DNA of 50,697 nt, taken from Acidobacteriaceae bacterium (GTDB lineage Bacteria > Acidobacteriota > Terriglobia > Terriglobales > Acidobacteriaceae). A program made the translations under genes and the position numbers. Shown here one piece after another: positions 16,548-25,059 of this stretch. Within the stretch, counting starts at the first letter, position 1; each line of letters begins with the position of its first letter. The DNA lies in NCBI GenBank assembly GCA_030038195.1, contig JASHPJ010000130.1, positions 1-50,697 of the forward strand, given 5' to 3'. The notes under the pieces are model-generated. The model searched no databases and had not been told where the DNA came from. It worked only from the letters and a program-made list of their open reading frames with translations.

Positions 16548-19500
16548 TCAGAAGCTGAACTTCAGCGCTCCCTGCATCACGCGCGGAGGCTCGGAGCCGG
16601 TCCCGGAGATCACGCCGAAGTTGCTCCACGTCAGCGTTGTGCCCGGCGAGCCGAAGGATGGGTGATTGAAGACATTGAAGAACTCCCAGCGGAACTGCAC
16701 GCCGTACCTTTCGGCGATCTGCCAGTTCTTGTCGATGCCGGCATCGCCATACGTCGTGTGGGGTGCACGCATGATGTTTTTGCCGCTGTCGCCAAAGGTT
16801 CCCAGCGCGTTTGGTGTGAATGCCGCCGTGTTGAAGTACTCGCCGAGCCAGTGCGCGCGCGAGCCCTGCTTCACATTGAGCGACTGCCCCGGCACACGGT
16901 CGGCGCGATCTTCATACTGGTCGGAAAACGAGTTGTTGCTGCTGTTGGCGCCGCCGCTGATGGTGAGTCCCGCGCCGGAAAACCAGTTGTAGATGCCGCT
17001 CACTTCCCAGTTGCCCAGCGCCTCGCGCATCAGCAGGTTGTGGCCCCTGAGCGCCGGACTGGTGTAGACGAAGTTGCTCACCCACACGATCGGGAAGTTC
17101 TGCGACGAGACGCCGCGGCTCCAGCCCAGATCGTAAGGATCGCCGATTGCGTTATAGCCGAAGCTGATGTTCGACGAAGAGGTATCGTCCATAGCCTTCG
17201 ACCAGGTCAGGTTCGACTGGAACTGCAGACCGTGTGAAAGCTTCTGCTCGATTGTGCCCTGCAGGCTGTTGTAGCTCGCGGTTCCAGGACTGACGGTGTC
17301 AAGTATGTTTCCGCCAAACGTGGGCGCCAGCGCGCGGATTCCATTGTTGGCATTGCCCGCGCCGTAGAAGACGCCGGGATTTTCATCGATGATCGTCGAC
17401 TGGTGATAAGTCTCCGTACCCACATATGCCAGGCGGAAGACCATGTTCGAAACGAGCCCCTGTTCGACAGAAAGGTTCCATGCCTGCGTGACGCCGAGCT
17501 TGAAGTTCGGCGCGATAGTCGCCGGAATCTCCAGGCCGGAAGCAAACGTCACGTTGGAAGACGGCTTGTAAGTTGCCGAAGCGAAGGGTGGGAACGGGCT
17601 CACGCCGCCGGTGCCGGTGAATGTTGACCACGGATTGGCAAAGTTGAGCGGAGTGGTGCTGGTGCCTTGCGGCGTAAACGTCGGCGCAAAGGGCGCGTTG
17701 TCCACGGTGTGGTTATAGGTTGAATAGATCATCGGCTGCGTGAAGAGCCCGAAGCCTGCGTGGAAGGCTGTTTTGGGAAACGACTTCGGCTGCCAGGCTA
17801 CGCCCAAACGCGGTTCCCAGTAACCATACGTCGTGCGCATCAACCCTTTGCCAATGCCCGTATCGCCGGGAAATACCAGCCCCGCCGGCGCATTGGGATA
17901 GACCGTGCTTTGCTGTCCCGGCACCCACGCAGCCGCGCGGCCCGCGGTAATCTGCGGCGGCAGATTCGGGTCCCAGCGCAGTCCCAGCGTGAGGCTGATA
18001 TTGGGGCGCAACCGGTAGAGATCCTGCCCGAAGAAGCCCGGCTGCCAGCCAGACACCGGCGACACTTCACCTGCGCCCTGCGTAAACTTGTACAGGTCAC
18101 CTACCAGATAATCGGCAAGCCCGTTGCCGGTATAGCTGCCGTTCCAGTCGAGCTCGGGCTCGGTGGGATACTGCGTGAACTCTTCGGCAAACTGATGCTG
18201 CAGGTTTGCGCCCACCTGGATGGTATGCCGGCCCAGCGTCTTCGAGAAGTTGTCGTAGAGGCCGTAGGTGGTGCGCTCTTCCTGCGAGGGCTCGTACCAG
18301 CCGCTCTCAAAACCGCCGGAATCGACTTCGAATCCCTCCAGGTAGCAACTGCCGGGCAGTTCTGTCACGTTGATGTAATTTGACCAGCAGAAGGGTTTGT
18401 TATCGGCAGTGAGCGCCGCGGAGCCGTTATGCGCCGCCATCTGCGTCCAGAAGACTGAAGCCACGTTGACCATCGTGGGGCTGATAGTCCACGTGTGGTT
18501 CAGCGTCTCGTTGTAGTACTGCATCTTTTCTGCAAAGGTGTACTGCCAGGTGGCCAGCGGCAGCATGGAGAGAACGTTGCCCGGCGTGTCGCCTGAAGGC
18601 TGCACCAGGTTGTTCACAAAGCTGATCAGCGAGAGCCGCTGCGCATTGGACACATCGAAGTCGAGCCGCCCCGTGCCTTCATCGTAGTTGTTGATGATGG
18701 CCGCGCTCGTGTACTCGATGCACCCGGCGGTGATCTCGCTCGGCGTACATCCGGTCGTGCTTACGCCGGTTTTGCCCACCTGCGGCAACGCGTCTTTCAC
18801 AATCTGCAGCGCGATCGTGTTGTAGCTGTATCCGCTCGCCGTATCCAGTTGGTTCTGCTTGCCGTTAATTGTCGTAAAGGGACACACGGCCGATTCGCCG
18901 CCAGGGCACAGAGCCGTCGTGATGCCGCTGAAATCGCCGGCCAGCATTGCAGCGGTGGGCACATAGGTCTGATTCTCGCTGGACGCAGCCGCTGAGCGCG
19001 TTCCCTGGTAGTTGCCGAAGAGGAAGAGCTTGTTCTTCAGGATCGGTCCACCGGCATAGGCGCCAAACTGGTTCTGATGCAGCGGATTGATCTCGCCTGT
19101 TGACCAGTCTTTGGCATTGAAGTCGTTATCGCGCAGAAATTCAAACAAACCACCATGAATATTGTTGCTGCCGGACCGCACCTGGATGCTGACCACGGCA
19201 CCGGGCGCGAAGCCATAAACCGCGCTGAAGTTGTTGGTGATGATGGTGAACTCCTGCGTGGCATCCGCATTCGGAAACGGCGCGGCGCGGCCCAGATAGG
19301 TATCCATGTTGGGCGCACCGTCGAGAATGTAATACGTGCTACCCTGGCGTCCGCCGCTCGCCGCTGCGTCGGTCTCGTTGGGGAAGGAGAAGCCGCTTTG
19401 CGTGTAGCTGTTGCCCAAGTTGGCGTTGATCACGCCTGGAGCCAGCCACACCAGGTTCGAAGGATCGCGGCCATTCAGCGGCAGTTGGGTTACGGAAGTC

Positions 19501-19937
19501 TGGTTTACCGTCATGCCCAGCTCGGGCGTCGTTGTGTTGATCAGCTCGGCATCCGCCGTTACGCTCACTGTTTCACCGGTTGCGCTCACCTGCAGGTGCA
19601 CGTCCTGCGTGGCGTACTCGTTGGCATGGATCACAATGCCCGTCTGCGCATATTTGGTGAATCCCGGTGCCGTAATGGTCAACAAGTAGCTGCCCGGTTC
19701 CACCGGCTTCAGCAGGTAGACGCCTGCGCTATCAGTCCTCTGTATCTGCGAGTAGTTGGTGCCAAGATTGGTGAGTGTGACCGTTGCCGCGGGAATCACG
19801 GCGCCTGTGGAATCGGTTACCTCTCCCGTCAGACTGCCGCTTGTCCCTTGCGCGTAAGCGCGCATGCCGCAGCCCGCGGCAAGCATGGCGACGGCCACCA
19901 GAAAAATTTGCAGCCTGTTTGCACCTTTGAATTTCAT
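16548..19937 (-). CDS. Oar-like TonB-dependent outer-membrane receptor
   Basis: 1129 residues with a signal peptide ending near RAYAQG. A carboxypeptidase-regulatory-like beta-sandwich follows (GEVTDSTGAVIPAATVTLTN, about 33-115), then the plug (VTQLPLNGRDPSNLVWLAPGV, about 140-260) and a large barrel (GGPILKNKLFLFGNYQG onward) ending with a terminal aromatic, ALKFSF, as barrel-assembly signals do. These receptors are highly multiplied in acidobacteria and take up glycan fragments or other large ligands using TonB energy. Its position beside the GH35/propeller-kinase unit suggests uptake of the same oligosaccharide, but no SusD-type lipoprotein is present. A strong terminator follows. Confidence 0.92.
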   Translation of the reverse strand: MKFKGANRLQIFLVAVAMLAAGCGMRAYAQGTSGSLTGEVTDSTGAVIPAATVTLTNLGTNYSQIQRTDSAGVYLLKPVEPGSYLLTITAPGFTKYAQTGIVIHANEYATQDVHLQVSATGETVSVTADAELINTTTPELGMTVNQTSVTQLPLNGRDPSNLVWLAPGVINANLGNSYTQSGFSFPNETDAAASGGRQGSTYYILDGAPNMDTYLGRAAPFPNADATQEFTIITNNFSAVYGFAPGAVVSIQVRSGSNNIHGGLFEFLRDNDFNAKDWSTGEINPLHQNQFGAYAGGPILKNKLFLFGNYQGTRSAAASSENQTYVPTAAMLAGDFSGITTALCPGGESAVCPFTTINGKQNQLDTASGYSYNTIALQIVKDALPQVGKTGVSTTGCTPSEITAGCIEYTSAAIINNYDEGTGRLDFDVSNAQRLSLISFVNNLVQPSGDTPGNVLSMLPLATWQYTFAEKMQYYNETLNHTWTISPTMVNVASVFWTQMAAHNGSAALTADNKPFCWSNYINVTELPGSCYLEGFEVDSGGFESGWYEPSQEERTTYGLYDNFSKTLGRHTIQVGANLQHQFAEEFTQYPTEPELDWNGSYTGNGLADYLVGDLYKFTQGAGEVSPVSGWQPGFFGQDLYRLRPNISLTLGLRWDPNLPPQITAGRAAAWVPGQQSTVYPNAPAGLVFPGDTGIGKGLMRTTYGYWEPRLGVAWQPKSFPKTAFHAGFGLFTQPMIYSTYNHTVDNAPFAPTFTPQGTSTTPLNFANPWSTFTGTGGVSPFPPFASATYKPSSNVTFASGLEIPATIAPNFKLGVTQAWNLSVEQGLVSNMVFRLAYVGTETYHQSTIIDENPGVFYGAGNANNGIRALAPTFGGNILDTVSPGTASYNSLQGTIEQKLSHGLQFQSNLTWSKAMDDTSSSNISFGYNAIGDPYDLGWSRGVSSQNFPIVWVSNFVYTSPALRGHNLLMREALGNWEVSGIYNWFSGAGLTISGGANSSNNSFSDQYEDRADRVPGQSLNVKQGSRAHWLGEYFNTAAFTPNALGTFGDSGKNIMRAPHTTYGDAGIDKNWQIAERYGVQFRWEFFNVFNHPSFGSPGTTLTWSNFGVISGTGSEPPRVMQGALKFSF

Positions 19938-20401
19938 GCTACCTCCTCAAAAAAGATGACTCGGGGACTTGGTGGAGAAGATGGCTGTGAAGCCAATTGC
20001 ATCGGCATTGCACTCCACCCAGCCCTCGCGCATGACCCAGCACGCCGTGTTTTGAGGCCCTTCGGAATCGGCATTTCGGAGTCGAATGGAACCCTACGCC
20101 AGCCGCAACTCGTTTCGTATCCGCCAAAAGTACGATTGGCTGCATTTTTCCAACGAGCCCGTTGCCTTCGCGCCATTGCACCGCAGGCAGGTCATGCTTC
20201 TCCATGGCAATCAGCCCGCGCATCACGCACGCGGCGTATCCCATGAATCGCGCGCAGTCGGGGAGCGCAGCTCCCGATTTTCCCGCCAGTTCAAGATAAG
20301 CCTCGCGCAACAGCGTCGTAGTCGCCAGAGTCACCGCGTACAGCCTACTGCTCGAAGGCAGCCTGATCCGCATCGGCATCACTCTACCGCCGAGCCCGCA
20401 A

Positions 20402-20464
20402 TTCCGCATGAACCTGACTGCCAAAGAAAAGCAGCAGTTGGTGGCATTTCTCAACTCTCTATAG
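20402..20464 (+). pseudogene. Remnant: C-terminal tail of a cytochrome c / di-haem peroxidase-like gene
   Basis: Twenty codons read FRMNLTAKEKQQLVAFLNSL and then stop. This is very like the closing helix of cytochrome c and MauG/di-haem peroxidase domains (LTxxEKxxLVAFLxxL). Upstream in frame there is only unremarkable sequence and a stop at about 20297, and no CxxCH motif. It appears to be a 3' leftover. Recognition is by motif memory only, over a short length. Confidence 0.45.
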
Positions 20465-20526
20465 AGCCGAGCGGAAGCACGGGAATGCTTCACCTGGGGC
20501 GTCCGGGAAGCTCAATTATTGATTTT

Positions 20527-20542
20527 CTATATAGCTATATAG
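20527..20542. promoter_or_regulatory. Perfect 16-base palindrome
   Basis: CTATATAGCTATATAG is its own reverse complement and lies about 100 bases past the stop of the secreted cysteine protein. It could be a GntR-type operator, a promoter element or chance in an AT-rich patch. No adjacent regulator gene supports a specific role. Confidence 0.3.
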
Positions 20543-20641
20543 ATGGATAGAGTGTCTTGCCCGCATCGTCGAGACACACTCTTCCACGCACCGGAGAAAG
20601 CAGAGTTCTTCCGATGCGTGGAAGAGGTTCGCCTGCCTCGA

Positions 20642-20983
20642 TTACCGAAGCTTGATCGTTGCAACCTTCAATGTGTCGCCCTGCACGTCTCCTGTGACAT
20701 CGACGCGCAGATGATCGCTCTTGCTGGAGGCCTTGAGCTCTTCCACGATCTTCGCGTTGCCCGCAGCATCGAACTTCAGGAATTTCTGATCCCTGGTTAC
20801 GATGCCGAAACCGCTGCTCGCGCATTTCAGGGCGCAATCGCGAGTATGCGAGTCGGGATCGGCTGCCACTTTCCTGGAACAGTTGACGTCGACGACCGGG
20901 ACATCGTTGTACGTGGCGGCAAGCGCCAATGCGGGCGTGGCAACAAGGCTTGCCAGCACAAGCAGAGAAGTCAATTTTTTCAT
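20642..20983 (-). CDS. Small secreted three-cysteine protein, function unknown
   Basis: 113 residues. MKKLTSLLVLASLVATPALALA is a Sec signal peptide; the mature part has Cys35, Cys50 and Cys54 in the pattern VNCS...RDCALKC, then beta-strand-like sequence ending DVTGDVQGDTLKVATIKL. It resembles a common group of small periplasmic proteins in acidobacteria with an SDxxC...DCxxxC pattern and an OB-like C-terminus, of unknown function. I chose ATG 20983 because GGAG lies seven bases upstream and the signal peptide begins there; a longer frame exists but looks non-coding. It follows the DoxX gene by 31 bases, likely one operon. Confidence 0.8.
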   Translation of the reverse strand: MKKLTSLLVLASLVATPALALAATYNDVPVVDVNCSRKVAADPDSHTRDCALKCASSGFGIVTRDQKFLKFDAAGNAKIVEELKASSKSDHLRVDVTGDVQGDTLKVATIKLR

Positions 20984-21014
20984 TTGGATTCTCCGGTTGA
21001 TGTATTTGTGTCGT

Positions 21015-21455
21015 TTACCTGGTTTCAAGTGATTCGAGACCAGATGCAGTTGGTTGCGTGGCTTGGGAACGGGATTCTTCTGCGCGCACTGCGGAGAGCT
21101 GCCACAGGGCGAACGCACCCAGGGCAATCTCCACGTCGCGCATGGCAAGGTCGTAAAACATGCCGGTGGTCACAAGATTGATCGCAATGCCCAGGAGCCA
21201 AAGCATCACGATGAAGCTTCCAGTTCTGGTCCAGCGGCTGAGCACCAGCAGCCCGGCGAGAATTTCCACCAGGCCGACCCCATGCATGAAAGTTGTGCTG
21301 CTTACCGGCACGATCCTGGTAGCCAACGGGCTCAGGTACATGCTCCAGTCCGTCAGCTTGTTGAAGAACTTGTCGATGCCGGTAATGATCGGCCCCACTC
21401 CGAGGCCAAGTTTCAGGATCAAGCGCGTGAGATTGAGGCGATCCGAGCCTGTCAT
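21015..21455 (-). CDS. DoxX-like four-helix membrane protein
   Basis: About 146 residues with four hydrophobic helices: LILKLGLGVGPIITGIDKFF, FMHGVGLVEILAGLLVL, GSFIVMLWLLGIAINLV and a last one near VEIALGAFALWQL. The first helix ending in GxDKFFN is typical of DoxX-related proteins, which sit in the inner membrane and have been linked to redox or thiol stress in some bacteria. The start ATG 21455 follows AGGGGAAAC. It precedes the secreted cysteine protein and diverges from an ECF sigma factor across 140 bases, so the sigma factor may control the pair. Confidence 0.75.
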   Translation of the reverse strand: MTGSDRLNLTRLILKLGLGVGPIITGIDKFFNKLTDWSMYLSPLATRIVPVSSTTFMHGVGLVEILAGLLVLSRWTRTGSFIVMLWLLGIAINLVTTGMFYDLAMRDVEIALGAFALWQLSAVRAEESRSQATQPTASGLESLETR

Positions 21456-21595
21456 GTTTCCCCTCTGCTGCAATGAGCTGCGAGTGGGTGAAAGGTTACA
21501 ACGTTCAAGAGATTTGAAGCACGAAATTCGCAATTTCTAAATGAATTTGCTCTTTGTAACCTTATCTTCGGTGGAGACTCTATCCTAAAAGAAGC

Positions 21596-22300
21596 ATGGA
21601 AATGGCTGGAAATTTCGCGACGGCAGTTTCCCAAAGCTGGACGGACCAGGAAGTCATTGAACGGGTCAAGGCCGGTGAAACCGCGCTGTACGAGATCATC
21701 ATGCGCCGCTACAATCAGCGCCTCTATCGTATTGCCCGCGCAATCTTGCGCGATGGCGCCGAAGCGGAAGACGTGATGCAGGATGCTTATGTGCGGGCCT
21801 ATCAATATCTCTATCAATACGCCGGTGACGCGTTATTCTCAAACTGGCTGACGCGGATCGCCGTGCATGAGGCGCTCCGGCGCCTCCGGTTGCGCAGGCG
21901 CCACCAACAACTGGAGGACTTCGAATATGACGAAGCGTGCCCTATGAGCCCTATGGAATCTTCGCCTGACCCGGAGCAGTGCGCAAGCATTGCTGAAGTC
22001 CGTCAACTCCTGGAGGAGGCCATTCTGGGCCTTCCAGACCAGTACCGGACAGTGGTGATGATGCGCGACGTTGAGCAGATGAGCACCGCGGAAACCGCCG
22101 CGGCCCTTGATCTTTCCGAGGAGAACGTGAAGGTGCGCCTGCACCGGGCGCGAGCCATGATGCGTGGCTGGCTGTTTGCGCGCGTCGGCGAGCATGGCGC
22201 GCACGCGTTCCCCTTTATGGGCGCCCGCTGCGACCGCGTCGTGCTTCAAGTATTTGCCAGGATCAACGAGCTGGACTTCGTCCGTCTGGACGCGTCGTGA
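21596..22300 (+). CDS. ECF RNA polymerase sigma factor
   Basis: 234 residues with sigma region 2 (YEIIMRRYNQRLYRIARAILRDGAEAEDVMQDAYVRAY) and region 4 (LPDQYRTVVMMRDVEQMSTAETAAALDLSEENVKVRLHRAR) joined by an acidic linker; these motifs are described here as domains rather than exact boundaries. A tail of about 40 residues (FMGARCDRVVLQVFARI) lies beyond region 4 and carries one cysteine. No anti-sigma gene is adjacent, so activity may be set through the tail or by transcription. It diverges from the DoxX/secreted-cysteine pair. ATG 21596 or ATG 21602 may be the start. It directs RNA polymerase to stress or envelope genes. Confidence 0.88.
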   Translation: MEMAGNFATAVSQSWTDQEVIERVKAGETALYEIIMRRYNQRLYRIARAILRDGAEAEDVMQDAYVRAYQYLYQYAGDALFSNWLTRIAVHEALRRLRLRRRHQQLEDFEYDEACPMSPMESSPDPEQCASIAEVRQLLEEAILGLPDQYRTVVMMRDVEQMSTAETAAALDLSEENVKVRLHRARAMMRGWLFARVGEHGAHAFPFMGARCDRVVLQVFARINELDFVRLDAS

Positions 22301-22490
22301 TCCTTTAGAGCAAAAGCAACAGTAGCGCAAAGCAGAGCCCTCCTTGTTATTGGAGATAAGCGTCAGTATTCCTGGCTCTGTCCTTCTATCTCGATTGCTG
22401 CAGAAAACCGCATTGCGGTCACGAAATGGTAATTGCCGGATCTGTTGGAGAAAGCTGGCTGGGAAGGTTCACTCTTGCTCCCGGCGGGGC

Positions 22491-23858
22491 TTAAATCGGT
22501 CCCTTCAGTAATGGATCGGACGTTGACTCCATCCAGGCCTGCAGCCGCTGGCGCATCTGCTCAAGGGTGCTTCGATAATCTTCTGCGGCAGCCAGGTTAT
22601 GCCTTTCGTTCGGGTCAAATGTAAGGTCGAATAGCTCCTCGGAGGGAACGACTTGTTTTCCCCAGCCGTTCTGCACCCAATATTGTTTGCTCAATCCATC
22701 GTCGCAGTTCGGCAAGATCGGATGCGTATAGTCACTGTAACGGCGAATGTACTTCCAACGTTTCGTTCGTATCGATCGTTTTGGCTCATAGGCGGCGTGA
22801 TAGTTCAACTCGGCGTGAATCTCTTCGTTCACTTCATCCACTTGCCCGTGAATGATTGGCAAAAAGGACTTGCCTTGCAGCCAACCGGGGTGCGGGATTT
22901 CCAGCAAATCACAGATCGTCGGGAACAGATCGATGTGCGAGAGAAGGGCATCGCAGATTCTCCCACCCTCGAATCCACCAGGGCCTCGCATGACAAGATG
23001 TACGCCGGTGCCTGCGTCGTATAAAGAAGTCTTCATCTCTGGAAACGCAATTCCATGATCGGTGGCTGAAATTACAAGAGTGTTCCCGGCCAGTCCCGCC
23101 GCGCGTAAAGCTGCAAGCACCTCTCCAACGCCTTCATCCAGCTTGCTGACCGAGGCATGAAAATCCGCCATATCCTCGCGCGTGGGCTCTACATTGGGGA
23201 TGGGCTCAGGCGGCCTCGTATAGCGCGCTGCCTGCTGGCCTTTTGAAGATCGATAGGGTCGATGCGTCTCAAAGTAGCCCACCTCGAGCCAGAATGGCTG
23301 CCTGGGCTGATTGTGAAGGAAATGGACCGCGGCAGGAGTTACCTGTTCCACGTGATTGCCGGCAAACGTCTCCACGTGATCGTATCCGATAACGGCGGGA
23401 TCGGCAGCAATATGCTGCAAGCCGATCAGCGCCGCAGAATAGCCGGCCTCGCGCCTCAGCGTGTGAAGGACATGATGCTGATAGTTGCCCAGGCTGAACC
23501 CGCGATTGACAAGGCCCAGCATGCCGTTGCTATGTGGATATTGGCTGGTAAGCAGGCTGGTGCGGCTGGCGGAGCATGTAGGCGCGGCGCAATGAGCCCG
23601 CGTAAAACACACGCCATCTGAAGCCAATTTTTGAATGTTCGGCGTAGGAGCCTGGTACCCATAGAGGCTTGTATAGCGGCCGGTGTCGTGCGAGTTGATA
23701 TAAAGAATGTTCGGCCGCCTGGTTGCGGCAAATGCATCGGCTCGATCTTCTGCGTTGCGGCCGATGGCATCGGAACGGACTCCTGCCACGACTCCGCCCG
23801 CGACTCCTGCTGCCGATTTCAAAAATGCCCGCCTGGATGCCTGTCTGGATGCGCCCAT
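22491..23858 (-). CDS. Secreted S1-type sulfatase (heparan N-sulfatase/arylsulfatase-like)
   Basis: 455 residues with a Tat-like leader (SRRAFLKSAAG). The alkaline-phosphatase-type sulfatase fold is marked by NILYINSHDTGRY (metal site), the formylglycine site CSASRTSLLTS with Cys95, ATDHGIAFPE (metal site) and a C-terminal part with ELFDLTFDPNERHNLA. The alanine in place of proline in CxPxR is tolerated in several S1 groups. After maturation of Cys95 by a formylglycine-generating enzyme it should remove sulfate from a sugar in the periplasm. GGAGGAG precedes the start. It lies 51 bases after the truncated GH28 gene on the same strand, suggesting an old operon for a sulfated pectin-like glycan. 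Confidence 0.9.
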   Translation of the reverse strand: MGASRQASRRAFLKSAAGVAGGVVAGVRSDAIGRNAEDRADAFAATRRPNILYINSHDTGRYTSLYGYQAPTPNIQKLASDGVCFTRAHCAAPTCSASRTSLLTSQYPHSNGMLGLVNRGFSLGNYQHHVLHTLRREAGYSAALIGLQHIAADPAVIGYDHVETFAGNHVEQVTPAAVHFLHNQPRQPFWLEVGYFETHRPYRSSKGQQAARYTRPPEPIPNVEPTREDMADFHASVSKLDEGVGEVLAALRAAGLAGNTLVISATDHGIAFPEMKTSLYDAGTGVHLVMRGPGGFEGGRICDALLSHIDLFPTICDLLEIPHPGWLQGKSFLPIIHGQVDEVNEEIHAELNYHAAYEPKRSIRTKRWKYIRRYSDYTHPILPNCDDGLSKQYWVQNGWGKQVVPSEELFDLTFDPNERHNLAAAEDYRSTLEQMRQRLQAWMESTSDPLLKGPI

Positions 23859-23909
23859 GGCTTCTCCTCCTCTGCAGGAGCACGGCTCTTCCTGTATCGT
23901 GCTGGCAAT

Positions 23910-25030
23910 TTATAACGTTCTTTGCTCGACCGTGCTGATGGACGTATTGGAAACGCCATCGCTGAAGCAAACGTCAAACTGTCGCACATCGTGCAGAGCG
24001 AATAACGCTGCGCCCGCGATGCGTTGCGCGCGTATACGGAAGAAGCTCGCTCTTTCCACACCATCGAGCACAAATGCCGGCCGGCTATCCGCCTTGATCG
24101 CTTCGATCTCAATATGGCTCATGTCCAGGTTGGCCATGTGGCGCAGGAAGAAACCGCCGGCCGGCAGTGGTCCGAACATATCTGGATCGGGGCGCTTTCG
24201 CTCGAATTCTGGTGGATGAATTTGCGTCTGTTCTGGCCCGGCGCCGCCTTGTTGCTGGACGAATACGTTGCTGATCTGCAGATCGCGCATTGCGTGTCCG
24301 GGGATGCCGCTCACAATGGACGGGAACCGGGATGCCGCGTTGGAGCAGACAAGATTGTGAATCAGGATGCGCCTGAGCTCGCCAACCGCTACGCCTGCCG
24401 GACCGCGCATCCGGCTGCCGAGCCTTAAGAACAAAGGCGCCATCTGGATGTCGCGCATCGTGATGTTGGAGATACTCATGTCTTCGGCAAGCGCTCCATC
24501 TACGCTGGTCAGCGAGAGGCCACGACAACCTTCAAAGACGCAATTCGAGATGGAAATATTCCGGAATCCGCCATTCGATTCGGTTCCGCACTTGATGCCG
24601 CCCTGCCGTGGCAGCTCTGCATCCGGCGCGAATTTTCTGTACGTTCCGTCGAGCATCGACCCCGGCTCGTAGCATCCGGAAACGTAGCAGTTGGCGATGG
24701 TCACGTTCTCTGTTGTCCGCACATCGCCGAGGGCCAGGGAGCTCTTCAGGCAGATCGCATCATCCCACGGAGAGTTTACAGAGCAGTTGGAGATACGCAC
24801 GTTTCTGCAACAGTCAATATCCATTCCATCGCGGTTGGTGTCGATTTTCAGATTGTCGATAGTGAGATTGTCAACGCCCGTAGCCAGCACGCCAAAGTGG
24901 CCGCCGCTCAAGATGCTGCAGTCGCGCAGCAGCACGTTGTGGCTGTTCTTCAGGGCGATGGTCTTGTTGCCAACTCCGGGGCTCTCCGCATTGGGCAAGT
25001 CTCTTCTTCCGCCGCGGCTCAATCCTTTAT
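23910..25030 (-). pseudogene. GH28 polygalacturonase, 5'-truncated
   Basis: About 370 codons of a right-handed beta-helix typical of GH28: LSRGGRRD, GGHFGVLATGVDNLTIDNL, NRDGMDIDCC (catalytic aspartates), PWDDAICLKSS, then repeated IxxSNxxF turns. The signal peptide, the N-terminal helix coils and the start region are missing; family members usually have 50-100 more residues. Upstream of about 25030 the open frame runs on to ATG 25187, but that part is antisense to the neighbouring gene and looks non-coding. A deletion brought the break next to the ribosome-binding site of the divergent gene. Without export signal or promoter it is probably not functional. Confidence 0.75.
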
Positions 25031-25059
25031 CATTTGCCCGGAGAAGGGAATTCGCCCCG

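Larger units (their letters stand above)
19938..20641. other. 704-base region without an intact gene
   Basis: Holds the receptor's upstream region on the left, a probable cytochrome c 3' remnant (20402-20464) and an AT-rich perfect palindrome (20527-20542). A minus-strand open frame of 184 codons (19939-20493) has a stretch with protein-like composition (RLYAVTLATTTLLREAYLELAGKS, split here only for description) but no ribosome-binding site and no family I recognise; it could be a decayed gene. A plus-strand frame (20086-20550) looks like chance. Confidence 0.4.

Noticed and set aside
19939-20493. 184-codon minus-strand frame upstream of the TonB receptor
   Set aside because: Some protein-like stretches but no ribosome-binding site, changing composition along its length and no recognised domain; left as possible decayed sequence.
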